64,000 nt of DNA from Brevipalpus yothersi (GCA_003956705.1 QZCP01000225.1:51073-115072), one strand, 5' to 3'. Shown: positions 46,330 to 60,640, counted from the stretch's first letter. Notes: generated from the sequence alone by a model not told the origin. Program-made: numbers and translations.

Positions 46330-49300
46330 CTTCTTCCTGGTCACCACAATTAGCTTTTAATGGTTAAAATAATTTCTTTTCCACAAAGAAAATCCTGTTC
46401 TCTAGGCCTCTGAGCTACTCTTGTTCACAAATATTCGTCTCGAACCCAGACGCTTTCCAGTGTGTTTTCTTAGCAATTTTTTTATCCCTCAAATTTTCGC
46501 TCTCTCTCTATCCTCTTTACTTTACACTCTCTTCCATCATCATTAGCTCTCACCTCTGACCTGTGGCCTCAAAACGCTGAGGCCGTACCTGTTGCCTATC
46601 CTGGGACAGGTATCTTGTACCTGCTGTTGATGTAACTTTTTTTGTGCACGAATTTATCATCAGTCTCCAACATTTTTTACCTGGAGATAGTGTTTAGGCC
46701 ACAACTTTCATAAGTTTTAGGCTGTGAAGATTAACAGCAAATGTAAAAATTTGATTTATTTTGCGATGCTGAGAGATCGAGCTCTAAATTTTCTCTAAAA
46801 ATTATCAACATCATTCCCTATACAATCTTATATCAGCATTAATTGATGATGATGATGATCAAGCTTACTCATTCCATCAACAGTTACCCTTGAAGAGGCT
46901 TCCATTATAACGGCTTTTCATCTTCAGCCAGCCAGTTCATTCACTGTTTGAAACTTTACTTAGCATTTCGAAATAGCCGGTCAGCGAGAGTAAAAAGAGT
47001 TAAAAAGATGGCCAAGAATGTGATGAATGAAGAAGAGAGATTCAAATGAAAATCTTGTTGAGAGTAAGAGGAGAACAAAAACTCAATTAGATTGGAAACA
47101 AAAAAGAAGATGAAAAAAATTGTTTTCTTCGTGATCATGTTAATTCATTCGTTCGCTAACATCCAATCCAAATGAATGTGATGTTGACCGGAAAAAGGCA
47201 ATCTTCGCCTACTCTGGTCACTTGTCAAGCGAAAATTAAGCTAATAATAATAAGTGATGATTGAGAAGTGAAATTTCTCATTAAAACAATCGGAAGCTGC
47301 CATAAATTGCAATATTTGTGGAACCATTTTTGCTGGAAATTTATTTTCTCTTGCTACCATCAAAAACTTTGAGAGCCGACAAGGAACACCAATTTGGATC
47401 ACTTTTGAGTAGGTCGAGTATCGGTCAACCGATCAGATTGGAAGATATGATAGGAAACAGTGGATGAACAAGTTCCATTCTTCTTTCCATCCCGATTATT
47501 GTGGTGTGTGTGTGAAAGATTCACGTTATTATTATTATATATCTTCGGTATCGTTCAGTATCATGGTCTATCGGCAGCCGCGAGAAGTGAAGAGATAGAG
47601 AAAAGAGAAAGAATTCTCAGATGATGGAAGATGAAATCTTTTGCCACAAACTTTAGGCAAACATTTTGGCCTATCGGTAACGGTCAACACAATAATGTTG
47701 TTCTGAGCACAATATCGGTCTACTCGATCTCATCTTCTATCACTTACTCCGTGTGAAGATTGTTATAAGATTGTACGCCTATTGCATGATATACAGTGAA
47801 TATATATTCCAATCCAGACTGGGATGAGTCGCTTGAACGATGCACGTTTTCAGATCGCTTTCGCTGAATAGAACAAAACTGAGCGCGCGAAAAGATGATT
47901 TGCAAAAGAAAAATTAAAAGATATAGAGAAAGAGAGCTAAATAATAGAGGATTATCTGAACGATGAGGATGAGACTTAATATTAGTTTCCATACCATCAT
48001 CGAAAAGAGCAAGGCGTTTCGACCATTTGACACCTTTTCCGATTTATTAGCATGCTCATATAAAAGCCTAAAATTGGACTTCCCAAGTCTATCGGGCGAG
48101 TCTTGATGATTTCGTTTTTTTCTCGCACTTTTCATTCATATTCTTTGCTCTCTCTCTCTCTCTCGCTCTCTTGGTTTCTCACTTGATTGTCATTTGATCA
48201 GTATAGCGATAAATATTCTCTAGTGAAAAATCTTAATGGTCATGAAGCAGTAGAAAAATGTATTCCCAAAACGGATTCTGAGTAAGAATCAGCCAAAATT
48301 GATGTCAATTGGAATTCATTCGAATAAAAATCATGATACATGTATTTTAGAAAGCTCTATGATCTTTACTTACGCTTCAGATTGCTTATGTGTGCGCGTT
48401 GATATTGGTGTTCATCTGTATCAATTGGAATAATTCTTTTTTCCCATTCTTCACTCTAACGTTCGACCAACAATTTGGCCATAAAAATTTCAAGCCTCGA
48501 TACTTACCATTCTTTATTTCATTCATTATTCTCACCAAAATTTTGGGCGTCTTGCATCTACTTTCCAACTTTCTTTCTACCTTTCAGTTTCATCTTCCGT
48601 TTTTCATCTTCTCTCTCACTCCTTCTTATAGACTATTGTATAATTGAAACTTCCATTGTTGTATGCATGATCAGTTAATCACCATTTACATTATTCACAA
48701 TGTTAATCTTATGCAGCATAGGAAGTGTATATACATTTTTTTTGATAGAGAAAATGAGACGATATAAAATGAGAGAGAGAGAAAAAATTTTTTCGTTTGT
48801 TCCGTGCACGTGCCGATTCGACCTGGGCTATATCAGAGTTCAATTTGGGCTGAATTCTTTTTGGAGCATCACAAAAGTGTTGAGATGAGTGTGAAAGATA
48901 CTTCAAAATGCAATTCAAGCACGTGTTAATCGTTCTTGATTCCTTTGTTGATGATTTAGATGATTTACACTAACACATGCACTCATTTACACTTATCAAC
49001 ATCAGAACACTATAGAATGCTCTGGTATATGGAATGATGTAAAATTGAAAGTGATCATGATGATGACTGCTATGTAATCAAAATGAAATATGGACTCAAG
49101 CTAGATTGATAATTCCACTATCAGCTTTGAATTTTGACCCCCTTTCAATGGTTTTGCCAAAATTTTTCGCAGTCAAAATGATCAATTATATTTTTACATG
49201 CTTGTCAATATTGTTGATTTTCGATTATTTCTCTAGATTCGAGATGGTTTGCGGACCATTTTGTGTGTCCACATAACATACTTAATCAGTTTGAGTTTGA

Positions 49301-49555
49301 AATTCCAATCGAATTTGTATTTGACAGGTAAACTGTTTCCTGTGTTACATGAGGTCAGTTAAATGGGCTTAGTTGAGACACCTTTTTAAGTTGATAACAA
49401 AATCATTATTTAAAGAAAAAAAAGAATAATGTCGATAAGAATAAGTTTTCTCCCTTGTTGGACTTTTTGATTAAGCAAGACATATCAGATCTCATCATGA
49501 ACCCTGCGAGCAAAAAAGATGCTATCTGAGAAAAGTTCTTTCACTTGAATTAGAT

Positions 49556-49606
<51 letters not shown>

Positions 49607-50439
49607 CGATGCCTTCCTTTCTTATTTTATCGGAATGCCTGATCGATGGATCCAGATCAACGATTGAAAATAAACGGCCATTTTAGAATTTTAGAATAAT
49701 TCGTGATCAACGCAGTGACCTCAGCCAGACATGATATGGACATATACATGAAGCTAGGATAGCTCGATTCGAGCCCGAAATCACGTTATAATAGCTATCT
49801 GGAAGTAATCGAATGGCTCCAATCGAACAGTCTCAAATGTGCACGTCATGAAGAGGCATAAAATCGATAATAAATCGTATCCATTATTCTGATACCCAAA
49901 AAGTTTATGTATGTGTGTGTGTGGATAACAAAGCTATCTGTTAATCAGATATCAGTCATTTTGTTAGGTCAACAACAGATCGGTCGGATGGAGTGAAGTG
50001 ATCAAAATGCAAATCATTTTGATGTTATAGAAGTCATCCGTTTTAATGATGAAAGCGAATTGAGCAATTCACGTTTCTGAATAATTTTGGATAAAGAAAA
50101 GAAAATTCATTTGATTATTGCCCAAATTCTCGTTCTCTCTTCATCGTTTTAAATGTATCTCTTACATCCTTTCTCTCTCCCTCTCCAAATATTACCCAAA
50201 ATTTGATTAACTTTCATCATGTTCATGGTGAAGTGGAGAAAAAAATTTCCCCCTAAAATTCTGACAAAATCAGAGAAAATCAGGCAGACGATAGAATTGG
50301 TCACAGAAAAAAAGGTTTACAAGACGGAAGAGAACAAAAAGTTGTGAAGATTTGAACAAGTTGTTGATGATGTAGTTGTTGAAAGATAGAAGATGGTAAG
50401 CAGTAGTACATCTGAGAAGATGAAAGTGTTGCCTGGAAG

Positions 50440-50506
<67 letters not shown>

Positions 50507-50612
50507 CTCGCTACAGTGATTCCAACTATTCCGAGTCATGGCCCGGTGAAGTTGTATGGCCCCTGAAAGAATGAGTGAAAGAAATTCTAACTTTCATCAA
50601 GAGCATGATGTT

Positions 50613-50671
<59 letters not shown>

Positions 50672-52325
50672 ATTGCGACAGTGAGAAGTGGATGAAAGAG
50701 TTTTAAGATTGAAGCTTTTGAATATGAGAGAAACCCAAAAAGAGAGGATCGGAGGAATATAAGTGAGAGAAAGAGAGAGATGTGAGAGAGTAGCTCTTGA
50801 TTATCATGATAAAATGTTGAAAACGGTGGGAAAACGATTATTGACTGAGACTGGGAATTGTGAGTAGGAAAGGTGAGCAATACATATATACATACGTCCA
50901 ATGACAAATGAAACATTTCAAAATAGGAAGAGATAGATGATGAATTTTTCTCTCGCTCGAATCAAAAAATTGATTCTCCAAAAAATTTTGATTCCTATTC
51001 AATCATGTTGAGTGTGTGAGTGTGTGTCAATGTGGGCGAAGATGGAAGAGAAAAAAAGTCAATCTCATTTTCTCTTCATAAAATGCTGTGCCCAACGCCT
51101 AATCAATGCCATGATAATTGTCAGCAATTGGTAAGCTCGCCACTTGCTCATCTCGATTAGTTCCGTAGACATTGAATTTTTCCAAGTATTTAAGTATACA
51201 CAAAATTGTGGGTATGTTGGATCCCAACAATTAGATCCACTTGGGATGAGAGAGTAAGAAGATAAAACATTTTCCACTGTTTAATTTGATCATGCTTACT
51301 TAAGTTAGTAGTAGATATTGTGTTAGTCTTTTTTTTGGTTCCTCAACTTCTTCCTTTTTTCACACACACATACATGTACATACATGAATAAAGTATGGTT
51401 AAGAATAATTAATTACGATCAAAGGGGAAACGTTCGTATGATGATGTGAAAGAACTTGAATATATGAGTGTATATTACAAACAGAGATTGAATTTTATCA
51501 GATATTACATGTTTAATGTATGATGTGTGTATGTGATTTCGTATGAATAATCATAGATGACCATCTCCAGTAGTTTTTTTCAACCTTTCTCATTGAACTG
51601 TGGCTCATTTAAGGGAGATGATTTGAGGAATGTTAATTAGACTTTCAAAATCTTAATGTAAACGTTACTTGATGCAATATAAGTAGAGATTATTACCAAA
51701 ATTCTGATTGTCATCCACTAGTATAACTTACTTCGTATTTCCTTCAACTGATAAAGCTGATTCTGATGATGACGATCTCCATCATCAATTATCATTTTTT
51801 CAATCCCGGATGATCCTAATTAAAGGTCTTTGATCGAGAGAAAAATTTTTGGATTCCTCACTCACTTGACTGAGAAAATAGATTTTCCGACACCATATAT
51901 ATCATCTTATAGCTTATCTGAATTATTTTCTTCTCCCTTTCTACTTGTACCCATTCTGATTGAACTTGGATACACTTTCTTGGTGTGCATGAAGCACACT
52001 TTATGGTTCTTGTGTTGATGATTACTTTAAGTTTCATTCTCATCATCACCCATGAATGTTTGTTCTCACTGATTTCGAAATTTTCTCATGAAATACTCTC
52101 TCCTCACCACTACTAATACTATCACCACTACTTTCACCGGTCTTCAGATCAAAACTTGCAGCAGCAAAACATTCTCGAAAATTGTTATCATCATTCTGAT
52201 GAATAAGAGAGTAAAAGTTGAAAAAGCATTTTTATAAGGAGATGGGCTACCGTTTATCATCTAGCTTTAATATTTATTCAGATCATTTATTCTTTTTCTT
52301 CCTCTCCCAATATTCATTGGAATCA

Positions 52326-52372
<47 letters not shown>

Positions 52373-54697
52373 TAAGCTTAGCCAATATTCATTGACTGAT
52401 GTAATTGGCAAGCCAAAAAGGCCGTTTGGTTGTTCACTAAGGCATACATGATTACCGTCATCATCATACTGTCAGAGAGAAAGAGAGAAAGAGAGAGAGA
52501 GAGAATCGATTGTAGGCCCACCTTAACATATCCATGATGATCAGTTACGCTCAGCAGCCCGATTATCTGTCATCGTCCGGAAGTATACGCCTGAACGTTT
52601 CTTCTTTTTCTTCTTATTTCCAACTCTATTCAAATTCAGTACACCAACGCATACACATATACAGTAAATAATTTTGATTCCGGTTCAGAGAATATGTTTC
52701 ACTTTGGGGCAACATGATTTCTCTCTTTTCATCACCATTTTTAAAGGGTCCATCTTGTAGTGCCAGAAGAAAAAATCGGGTCTTTATGGCCGATTTTCGG
52801 TGTGCTGTATGTGTGTATGAGTATATATTTCCAGTCAAGTTTGGTGGAATCAAAAATTACCATTTTTGTCGGCAAAATTATCTGTAAATCCTTTTAACCT
52901 GTTTAAGTATGCGCCATTGAATGAATCAATCTGCATATGAGTGTGAAAGTGTATATGTATATGTTTAATCGTATGAGAAAAAATATATATATATTTATAC
53001 ATTTATTTATACTATTATTTTCGGATTTTTGGAAAAGAAAGAGACCTGATTCTTCTTTTTTTGGGTAAAAAACCGAAAAAGCCTGATCACAAGTCTGGAT
53101 AGCTTGTGTCATCAGTATAGTATTTCGTTTCTCTTTCGATGATATACACAAAATGTAAGCAATTTATAAATAGAATATCTGTATTCCTTTCAATTCGACC
53201 TGGTTGATCCACACTCTTTTTTCTTACTGGAAATTCGACCAGTTCTGATGAATATTCATTCCATCAAATCTGAGATAATTTGCTCAGTCACATACGCCAC
53301 ACATATTCAGTAATGTGGATCATACACATGTTGTAGTGGTGAGAGAGGAGAGAGGAAAAGCAAATTTTGCCAATTGATATCCAGACAAATATATTCGGAA
53401 TTGGTGTCATGAAGCGTTGAGCATAAAAAATCAATGGGTCAAATTGATTTAAATTTTTACTGGTCAAATGATGATGAAGGTGAAGAGTAAATCTTGTTGT
53501 TGGTTTTGTTGTTTCATTTTTCACAGACCTTGACCGTGATATGAACGATGATGAAAACGATATCTAATCGGTTGAAAGATAATGAATCGGAAAAAGAAAG
53601 ATCAACGATCAAGATACATGTACATGTATTCCAACATGTACTTACACGAGAGAGTGTATATGTTTCGAAATAGACCCAAGCTCAGTTCCATGTATTGCCG
53701 AAAATATGACCTGCCGATTATTTCCGCCGCCACTTTGCCCGAATAGATTGCTTCCATTTTATATATATATTGGTACATTCATGTACCTACCATGAAAGAC
53801 CCAAAAAATCAAATCGACCGGAATGAAGGAAGAACAGCTTGCTGAATCCGCAAATCAGATAAGGTCAAGCCAATGTTTAGTGAAGAGAGAGAGAGAGAGA
53901 AGATTGTTTGGTTGGAATATTGAGAGAGAAAATCACCAGAACACCATGTAATTCGGTTGGTGTGTGTATGTTTGTTTGTATGATCAGCATCAGTGAGATT
54001 TGAGTAAGAGGAAGAATTCACCGGTTGATGTAACCGCTATATACTTTATACGGATCCAAAACAAGCCTTTCCATGATATAATCACATGCTGGTCCTGGTC
54101 GATTGTACATCCTATCAAATGTGGTTCACTTTGAATCATTTTCATCATCAAGATCAATCGACTGGGTTTGTAGCAATAACACAATGAATGATGATAGTAA
54201 TCATAATCGACCATGATTGTCCACCAATCTGATCTATCTATAAGTTTATTGTTTTCTCATTTCAAACCTCAACATTTGAGCTTTCCACTCCGTCATAGCT
54301 GGAAAAAAGTTCGAGAGGATGTCCATCATGACTTTTATCATGGTGGACATTCTTCGGACGAAAAAGAATAGCATTCTCATCCACTTCCTGAAAACGATAT
54401 TCATACTCAGAATGTTAATATACCTCTTTATATGATAAATATCATTTATAAAAATTTGTTTGAATCAATGTGGTCAATAGTATCACTGAATTCAGGAGTA
54501 CAAGATATGGAATCGAATTAATTGTGACAAATGTTGGGCTTGACATGCTAATAGTAACGAGTGGTCAATTGTAATTGCTATCATTATCGGGCTGAGAAAA
54601 GAGGAAGAGAAAGAGATGAATCGATGGCCTCAAATCAAAGTTGAAATATTTTTCTCTCTTCAGCCTGAAATCATGTGAAGAATGTGGATCAAATTCC

Positions 54698-54751
<54 letters not shown>

Positions 54752-55597
54752 GAAGAAGCAACTTGTTATGGAATAAATTTTGTTCTCCTCATTAATACCT
54801 TCATTTCCGTGACTAACCAACATGAGGGAAGAAGAAGAAGAAGCAACAGTAACAGGAAAGAAAAATTTGAATAAAATCATCTTCATCTATGTACATTAGA
54901 ATCATGGTACATGCACATACATATACGTGTATATACATATATATTGCAAATACATATCGAAATAATTTTGTGTGTGTGTGTCCATTTATTAGCCTATTAT
55001 TTATAAATATATTATTATAATGATTCATCTTCCATCATATTTTCCATCTTAACCAACGTTAAGATGGATTGTACAGTTTGCTCTTCTTTTTGCCCCTCTC
55101 TTCTCCAGCATCCGTTGTCCATCCTTGGTTGGGGAAATTTTTTTCTTCTCTCTTCACTCTAATTCCGCTTCAATAGATCCATTTGATTAGCTTCCACTCC
55201 TACGCTCTATCTCTTTCTCTCTCCACCATTTGAATAGCCAATTCATTGCATTTCATTTGATTAGCCCAAAGCTAATCACGGAATATACAGTCAAAACTAT
55301 GTTGACCTCTCATATGGTGAATCTTTCTACATAAATACAATTGAAAGCATACACACACACATACATATACGAGCTCATGAATGATTAAAATAATACGAAA
55401 ACAAGTGAATTTAATGTGATTAATTTATGAATTTTTTTCTCTTCTTTTCTTCCTCTTCTACTTCTTGAATATATCATTCTTATGGCTACTCTTTCACATG
55501 AATCTATTGGAACAGGTTGGAATGAATTTGGAACTCAATGTTATAAATACTTTAATATAAGGCACTCATGGGGCAGAGCCAAAGAAATATGCCGCAG
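43810..55597 (+). CDS. Secreted or membrane protein with C-type-lectin-like domain (5' part)
   Basis: Four exons join in frame: 43810-43887, 45826-45880, 46144-46170, 55516-55597, with GT..AG introns and phases 0,1,1. They give a signal peptide (residues about 8-26, TMFWIFSAILVAFLPTI), a short linker, two Cys-Pro motifs (LLQCPEG and EYGCPQEDNG), then the first quarter of a C-type-lectin-like domain: GWNEFGTQCYKYFN, with SWGRAKEICR ending the fragment. The Trp-x-x-Phe-x-x-x-Cys-Tyr opening and the Trp-x-x-Ala-x-x-x-Cys helix are hallmarks of the fold. The calcium/sugar-binding residues would be in missing exons, so ligand binding cannot be judged. Introns are long (1.9, 0.26 and 9.3 kb) and the gene continues beyond 55,597, possibly with an exon at 60,548. 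Candidates include arthropod contactin or another lectin-bearing adhesion protein. Confidence 0.68.
43888..45825 (+). other. Lectin-like gene intron 1
   Basis: 1.9 kb, GTAAGT to TCCTCAG. TTC-rich at about 44,470-44,530. A 10-bp inverted repeat AGTTGGACAA/TTGTCCAACT lies at 45,161-45,194, and part of the left arm's context (GATAGTTGGACAAG) recurs near 45,604. No gene seen. Confidence 0.65.
46144..46170 (+). CDS. 27-nt microexon of the lectin-like gene
   Basis: Flanked by CCTGCAG and GTAGTT, phase 1 at both ends, encoding EYGCPQEDN plus part of a Gly. It adds one Cys, so skipping it would keep the frame but change disulfide options before the lectin domain. Confidence 0.6.
46286..46326. repeat. 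(CT)n microsatellite
   Basis: Clean CT run shortly after the microexon. Confidence 0.95.
49559..49602. repeat. (CT)n microsatellite
   Basis: Clean CT run in the 9.3-kb intron. Confidence 0.95.
50442..50500. repeat. (CT)n microsatellite
   Basis: Clean CT run; with the GA run at 50,617 it makes a potential cruciform of about 50-bp arms and a 116-bp loop. Confidence 0.95.
50617..50667. repeat. (GA)n microsatellite
   Basis: Reverse complement of the CT array 116 bp upstream. Confidence 0.95.
52328..52368. repeat. (GA)n microsatellite
   Basis: Clean GA run. Confidence 0.95.
54701..54749. repeat. (GA)n microsatellite
   Basis: Clean GA run. Confidence 0.95.
55516..55597 (+). CDS. Lectin-like gene exon 4: start of the C-type-lectin-like domain
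   Basis: 82 nt, acceptor GGAACAG, donor CGCAG|GTAAGT, phase 1 in and phase 2 out. This is the only exon with clear domain identity in the gene; the next exon must start one base into a codon. Confidence 0.75.
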
Positions 55598-55959
55598 GTA
55601 AGTGGACATAATTTATTGTATTTTATTACATTATATGCAACCAAAATTTTTTGGCAACATCTTCTTCCTCCACATTACGTAACATATTTTTTTCTCTTTT
55701 TCTGATTTGAATGCCGACATTTGCATGTTATTCCCTTGATATGGTCTAGATGATTCTTTCTTCCTTTTTACACAACACCGGCACTGGCTTGTGAGCAGGC
55801 CAAATTTTGACCAACAACACTGACCTAAGGTCATCTTTTTTGAAATGTTTTTGTGTATTTATGTATCTCTATCATCAGACCGAACCGAAGATGACCACTT
55901 ATTACCATTATTCAAAATTATTTAAAATTAGTCTTCGTGCTCAAATCTACTCATCTTTC

Positions 55960-55964
<5 letters not shown>

Positions 55965-56016
<52 letters not shown>
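55965..56016. repeat. (CT)n microsatellite
   Basis: Clean CT run. Confidence 0.95.
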
Positions 56017-56020
<4 letters not shown>

Positions 56021-56618
56021 AAATGCCAGGCATGGTCAAGCTATGGCTCGTAGGTCAGCTAGATCTTTTGCAGCTTGACCAGTCAGCTGAACCTACTTGG
56101 TGGTCATCCACAAGTCTTGTCAGAGGCTAGAATTAATTTTCTATTCTATAAGCTTTTGAAAGAAAAACAAGTCAATGAGTTTCGATTGCTGAATTTATAA
56201 ATTTGGAAAGAATTTTCCAGTTCGAATTCCATTGGCCCAAAAATTCAATTCATTTTCTTTTTCTTGACATTTTTTACTCCACTTTACCACTGTTAACACG
56301 CAGCAATTCATTCTATTATTTTTTTATTCCTCTTTCTCTCTCCAACTAAATTGATCGCATTTTAGTGACCAATTTAATCAAATTTTAAGTCTCAATTTCA
56401 AGCTTCAAAATGTTGCCCTTAATTTGAAGCTATACAATTGATTGACTTGATGTGCATGTTTGTGTGTGATCAAGTGATTGCTTTTTCTCACTAAGCAAGC
56501 ATTTGACCATGATGCCATCGCCTGATGGATAAGACTAAATTAGGGTGAGAAAAAGGAATTCCTTTTCTTTCTCTCTTCCAAAAGATTTTGATCGAGAAAA
56601 GAAAATAAGAATAAAAGT

Positions 56619-56885
56619 TTACATCAATTCCGTGGTCCAGATATAGTAATGATACACAGCAGTAGAAGGTAATGAAGAAGAGAGACCTCCATGAAGATGT
56701 GTATGTGTGTGTCCATCTTTATGAACGATGATGATGACTACCATGCTTTCCAGATGATATAATTTCTGCAGGTGTATGTCTAAATGGCCAGTTCCGATTC
56801 GAATATTGTGTGTGTGAACATGGCCAGATAAATAGAATATTGACAAGAGTAATAACAAAACAAAAATTTGATGTTCCAAGTCCAT
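56619..56885 (-). CDS. Possible small His-rich secreted protein
   Basis: 88-codon frame from ATG with a signal-peptide-like start (MDLEHQIFVLLLLLSIFYLS), then His-rich sequence (GHVHTHN, DGHTHTHLHGG). Just upstream on the same strand (56,970-56,892), behind a strong CT tract and CAG, is another His-rich 25-codon frame ending in TAA (EHAGHHFGHDV). The two cannot be one reading frame as written. The His codons derive partly from CA repeats, so this may be chance. Confidence 0.2.
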   Translation of the reverse strand: MDLEHQIFVLLLLLSIFYLSGHVHTHNIRIGTGHLDIHLQKLYHLESMVVIIIVHKDGHTHTHLHGGLSSSLPSTAVYHYYIWTTELM

Positions 56886-59800
56886 AATTACTTATCGCCG
56901 ATGATTAACCTCATTATGTGCTGAGGGCTTATTCTTCACATCGTGTCCAAAATGATGTCCAGCGTGTTCACTGGGAGAGAGAGAGAGAAAGAAGAAAAAA
57001 GTTTGATCCGATTTGATTTGATCGTAAATTGTTATGTGCTAAGTTGGAAGTGATAAGTTTCAGAAAGCAGATGAGAGAGAGAGAAGGGAAAAAAGAATAA
57101 ATATTTCGAAATATATATGTTAAAATTATGAACCATGGTCATGTGTGTTCTCAATTGATTATCATGATACGATCGAATGATCAGATTGATCATCTATCAA
57201 GGAGAAATATAAAATTTCTTCTTCTTCTTCTATCATCTTAGGTACCACTTGTATATCGACTATTGAAACTTTTTTTTCAGGCCACATCACAAGAGCAATG
57301 CAAAAATTGCCGTAAATAGTTGCCCATGCTTGTGATGTTGGAATAATATTCTCTCATCTCTAATATGACCAGCTTGAGTTCTCATTCATTTTCTCTTCTG
57401 TATATACACACACATACACTCACATACTCTTCTTCACCCTATCATCAACCAAATCATGGTTCAATTAGTTGTGTACATTAACAATGGCCGGTTAGGGTTT
57501 TATGGCCCCTTCGGCCGATCGTGAGGGCTAGGGGAAGGAGAAGGTATAGATGGTTGTGAAGGTAGATGATGCCCGGAGAAACGAGAAGATCAAATGATGC
57601 TCGATGGCCGCATCATTTGATCATGATGATGATCAAACTTTTCGCTCTACTTAATGTGCTGCTGTTGGCGAAAAAGTATAAAATAATATTCTCTACTTGC
57701 TGCCCAATATTTCCCATTTACATCTATGTAGGTAGAGATTGGCAACTGAAAATTTTGATCGATTGAATATTCGAATGAATCATGCAAATTATCATCTATG
57801 ATAGCGATTTAAAATGAATCTTCCGCCAATTTTCTGTCAAATTTTCACCAATTTTGTGAATTTAGTGACTGATGAATTGAACAAAAATATTTGTTCACTC
57901 TCTCATTTATAATCAGCTTTATTCTCTCCCCTCTTCCAAGTGTGTCCAGTGTTTATTACTCAATAATTAATGGTTCAATTTACACTACTCACTTGTTAGA
58001 TGGCCAGTTTTGTATTCATTTTTTTGCTCATTACATCAAGTTTTCTAGTACTTATAGAAGAAGAAAAAATTTTTTGAAGATGATAGATTTGGAAGACACC
58101 ATTTTATGAGTACCTCTTCTTGTACAGAATGAAAAAATTTTTTTCGGGGACTAATTTGAGGTTCTTGGCCCTGATTTGTGCCCGGAAAAAGGATAAGAAG
58201 CTATTGAAAAAAAGAAGGACAAACCTAAGCTTTATCTATTATAATTTCATTTTTACGATTCTTCAAAAGATTTGGTCACTTTTTTCCGAACCTCCTGCAT
58301 GATGCCCCATATTAACAAGTAAAATCGTTCAGTGTTCATCAGGATAAGCTTAAATTTCAAATATTCACTACAAGGATTGATGAATATTCTCTCTGTTTAT
58401 CTTGATATGCTTTAACGTTGTGTGTGTGTGTGACACTCACAAAGTTTATTTTGAATTTCAAGAGCCTCTCTTTCGAAACACATGAACTTTTATTGAAATC
58501 CGGTATCTGAAAATGAATCATCATTACTTTCCTCTTGTTTTCTACGATATGCGAAAATTCAATTTCGCACACAATTTTTCATGAGGCACACAAACACCTC
58601 CGAGTCACTTTGAATTAATGAATATAATCGAGTAAGAGAGAGAGAGAAGACCTCCTCCTTATATTCACGAAAGTTTATCTCACTTCGAAAAAATAATTGA
58701 TATCAAAATTTATACATGTTTCACTTTTATCATACTGAATCTGATTCAAATAGAGTAATGTGCTTGTCCTGGGTGATCAAGAAATTTATCTTCCATGCAT
58801 TCCTTTCGAACATACAGAGAGGTTGATCTGTTATGGCCTCATCGCTAAACATTGACCGGGAATACGATGAATTTTCTCTCTATATTCCTCATCAAATTTG
58901 ATGATACCTATGCTTAATTAATCAAAAATTAGCTTGTGTGTGGTGAAAATAATTTTTCATGGTCTCTTTAACTATCAACAAGATGATCATCAGCCAGAAG
59001 CATGAGAGATCATGCAGTCCATTCTTTCGTCACTACTACAGACTGTTGACTTTATTCTATTCTTGATAGAGGATAGATGTCTATCGATGGACAAAGTAAC
59101 AGAAATATATCTCTCTTTTCCACTTCTTCTGGTCTGATTCATATTGAATCATCAAGACATACTATCTATTAATGATCATGCATATATTCATGCATATTAA
59201 TGAGAAAAATTGTGTCTACTTTCTCACTTTTTATTAATCTCAATATTTTTCTTTTATCCATCTACTTGTTACTATTATTACGAAACAAACAGTTTTTTCA
59301 GTCTCGCTTTATCCCAACTAAATCCACTATAGACTTAACAGTTAAACAGTATCAACTGGAATATTTCACCCAGTATATTTGATGATATACACATTCCAGG
59401 TCATAATGATCAGTCCGTGAAGAGTCAATCAGTTTTGTAACCTTGTTGATGGTCATTTACGTTAATTGTTGTCTGTTCTTTTTTATTTTTCTTTTCTATC
59501 TTAAATTTATGACCCTGGTCCATGAAGAAAATAGTGATTTTTAATGTATCCATTTTTGAAAGAGAAAAAAGAATACTTCAGAATTGCAAGAGATAAGCAT
59601 TTAAGATCAGTATCTGATTTGATAATCAAATTGTCCTCCAAAAATGATGGCAAACGAAAAGGGTGAGAAAATTATCATCGAAAATCATTATAAATATAAC
59701 TCATGGAACCCAATAATTTTAGAGGCACCCAAACTTTGTAATCCTCTCTTGTTTATCTTTGGAAATTCTCCGATTAATTAGCCACACTAATCACATAGAT

Positions 59801-60547
59801 CAGTATACTCAACTGTCATTTGATTAAATGTCACGGTAAGCTCGGAGAAATAATCTATTTGATTGAAGGATCACTCACGTTTCCAGAAGTTCAGAATCAA
59901 TGATTGATCTTTCATTTCAATTCTCACTTGAAATCTTATACATAATAACAGAATTGATGCTGATGATGTTATGGATCACACGAGAAAGAAATGATTAATA
60001 TAAATTGGGTAGTTTATGAGTCGATCAAATCGCAGAGAGACACTTGATCACCATTATTGTAGTAATGTTTTCTGATCGTGTTCAACGGGTATCGATTTTT
60101 TGTCATGATTCCGGTTCTATGCTGTTGTTACCATGATGAGTACAAACGATAAGTAGCTGATAATTTGAATAATATGCAAATTATAGTCATTATAATCATC
60201 ACCGGATCATCGGGCGTTTTTCTTCCTTAATGGTTGGGAAAAAGAGAGAGAGAGAGAGAGGGGCAAAAAAGAGAATAGCTCAAAAAATTTGATTGAACAA
60301 TAACAAAAATAAATAAGGTAATATTCCGAAAAAAAATTTTCATAACAGTGTTTCCTTAATCTTGTGAGCACAATTTTCCATACCTTATCGATGGAGCGTA
60401 AAACGTTTTACCGTTAAAAGAGTTTATCCATTCAGTGCGAGCACAATCCGACGATTTTTCATGAGTCAAGTTGAGAGAGAGAAAAAAAGAGTTTTTTCTC
60501 AACGCACTTCTTCTTCTTGAACCATTATCATGACATATCTGTTTTAG

Positions 60548-60640
60548 TGATCATCATCCAAAATCCAAAATAGTGGCTAATTTGGATGTCGATCCAATCG
60601 ATTTCAATGCCAAAAAAGAGAAACATTTGACCCTAAAAAG
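60548..60640 (+). CDS. Candidate next exon of the lectin-like gene
   Basis: 93 nt between TTTTAG and AAAAG|GTATCT. Its only long open frame is the one set by the phase-2 donor at 55,597: the split codon becomes Ser, followed by 30 codons (DHHPKSKIVANLDVDPIDFN, then Lys-rich). It does not look like the usual next strand of a C-type lectin domain, and the donor is weak. Confidence 0.25.

Larger units (their letters stand above)
46171..55515 (+). other. Lectin-like gene intron 3
   Basis: 9.3 kb, no exon or nested gene recognised. It holds many microsatellites (CT 46,286-46,326; CT 49,559-49,602; CT 50,442-50,500; GA 50,617-50,667; GA 52,328-52,368; GA 54,701-54,749), short AT and CA runs, and a 13-bp inverted repeat at 54,319-54,350. 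A skipped small exon cannot be excluded. Confidence 0.55.
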
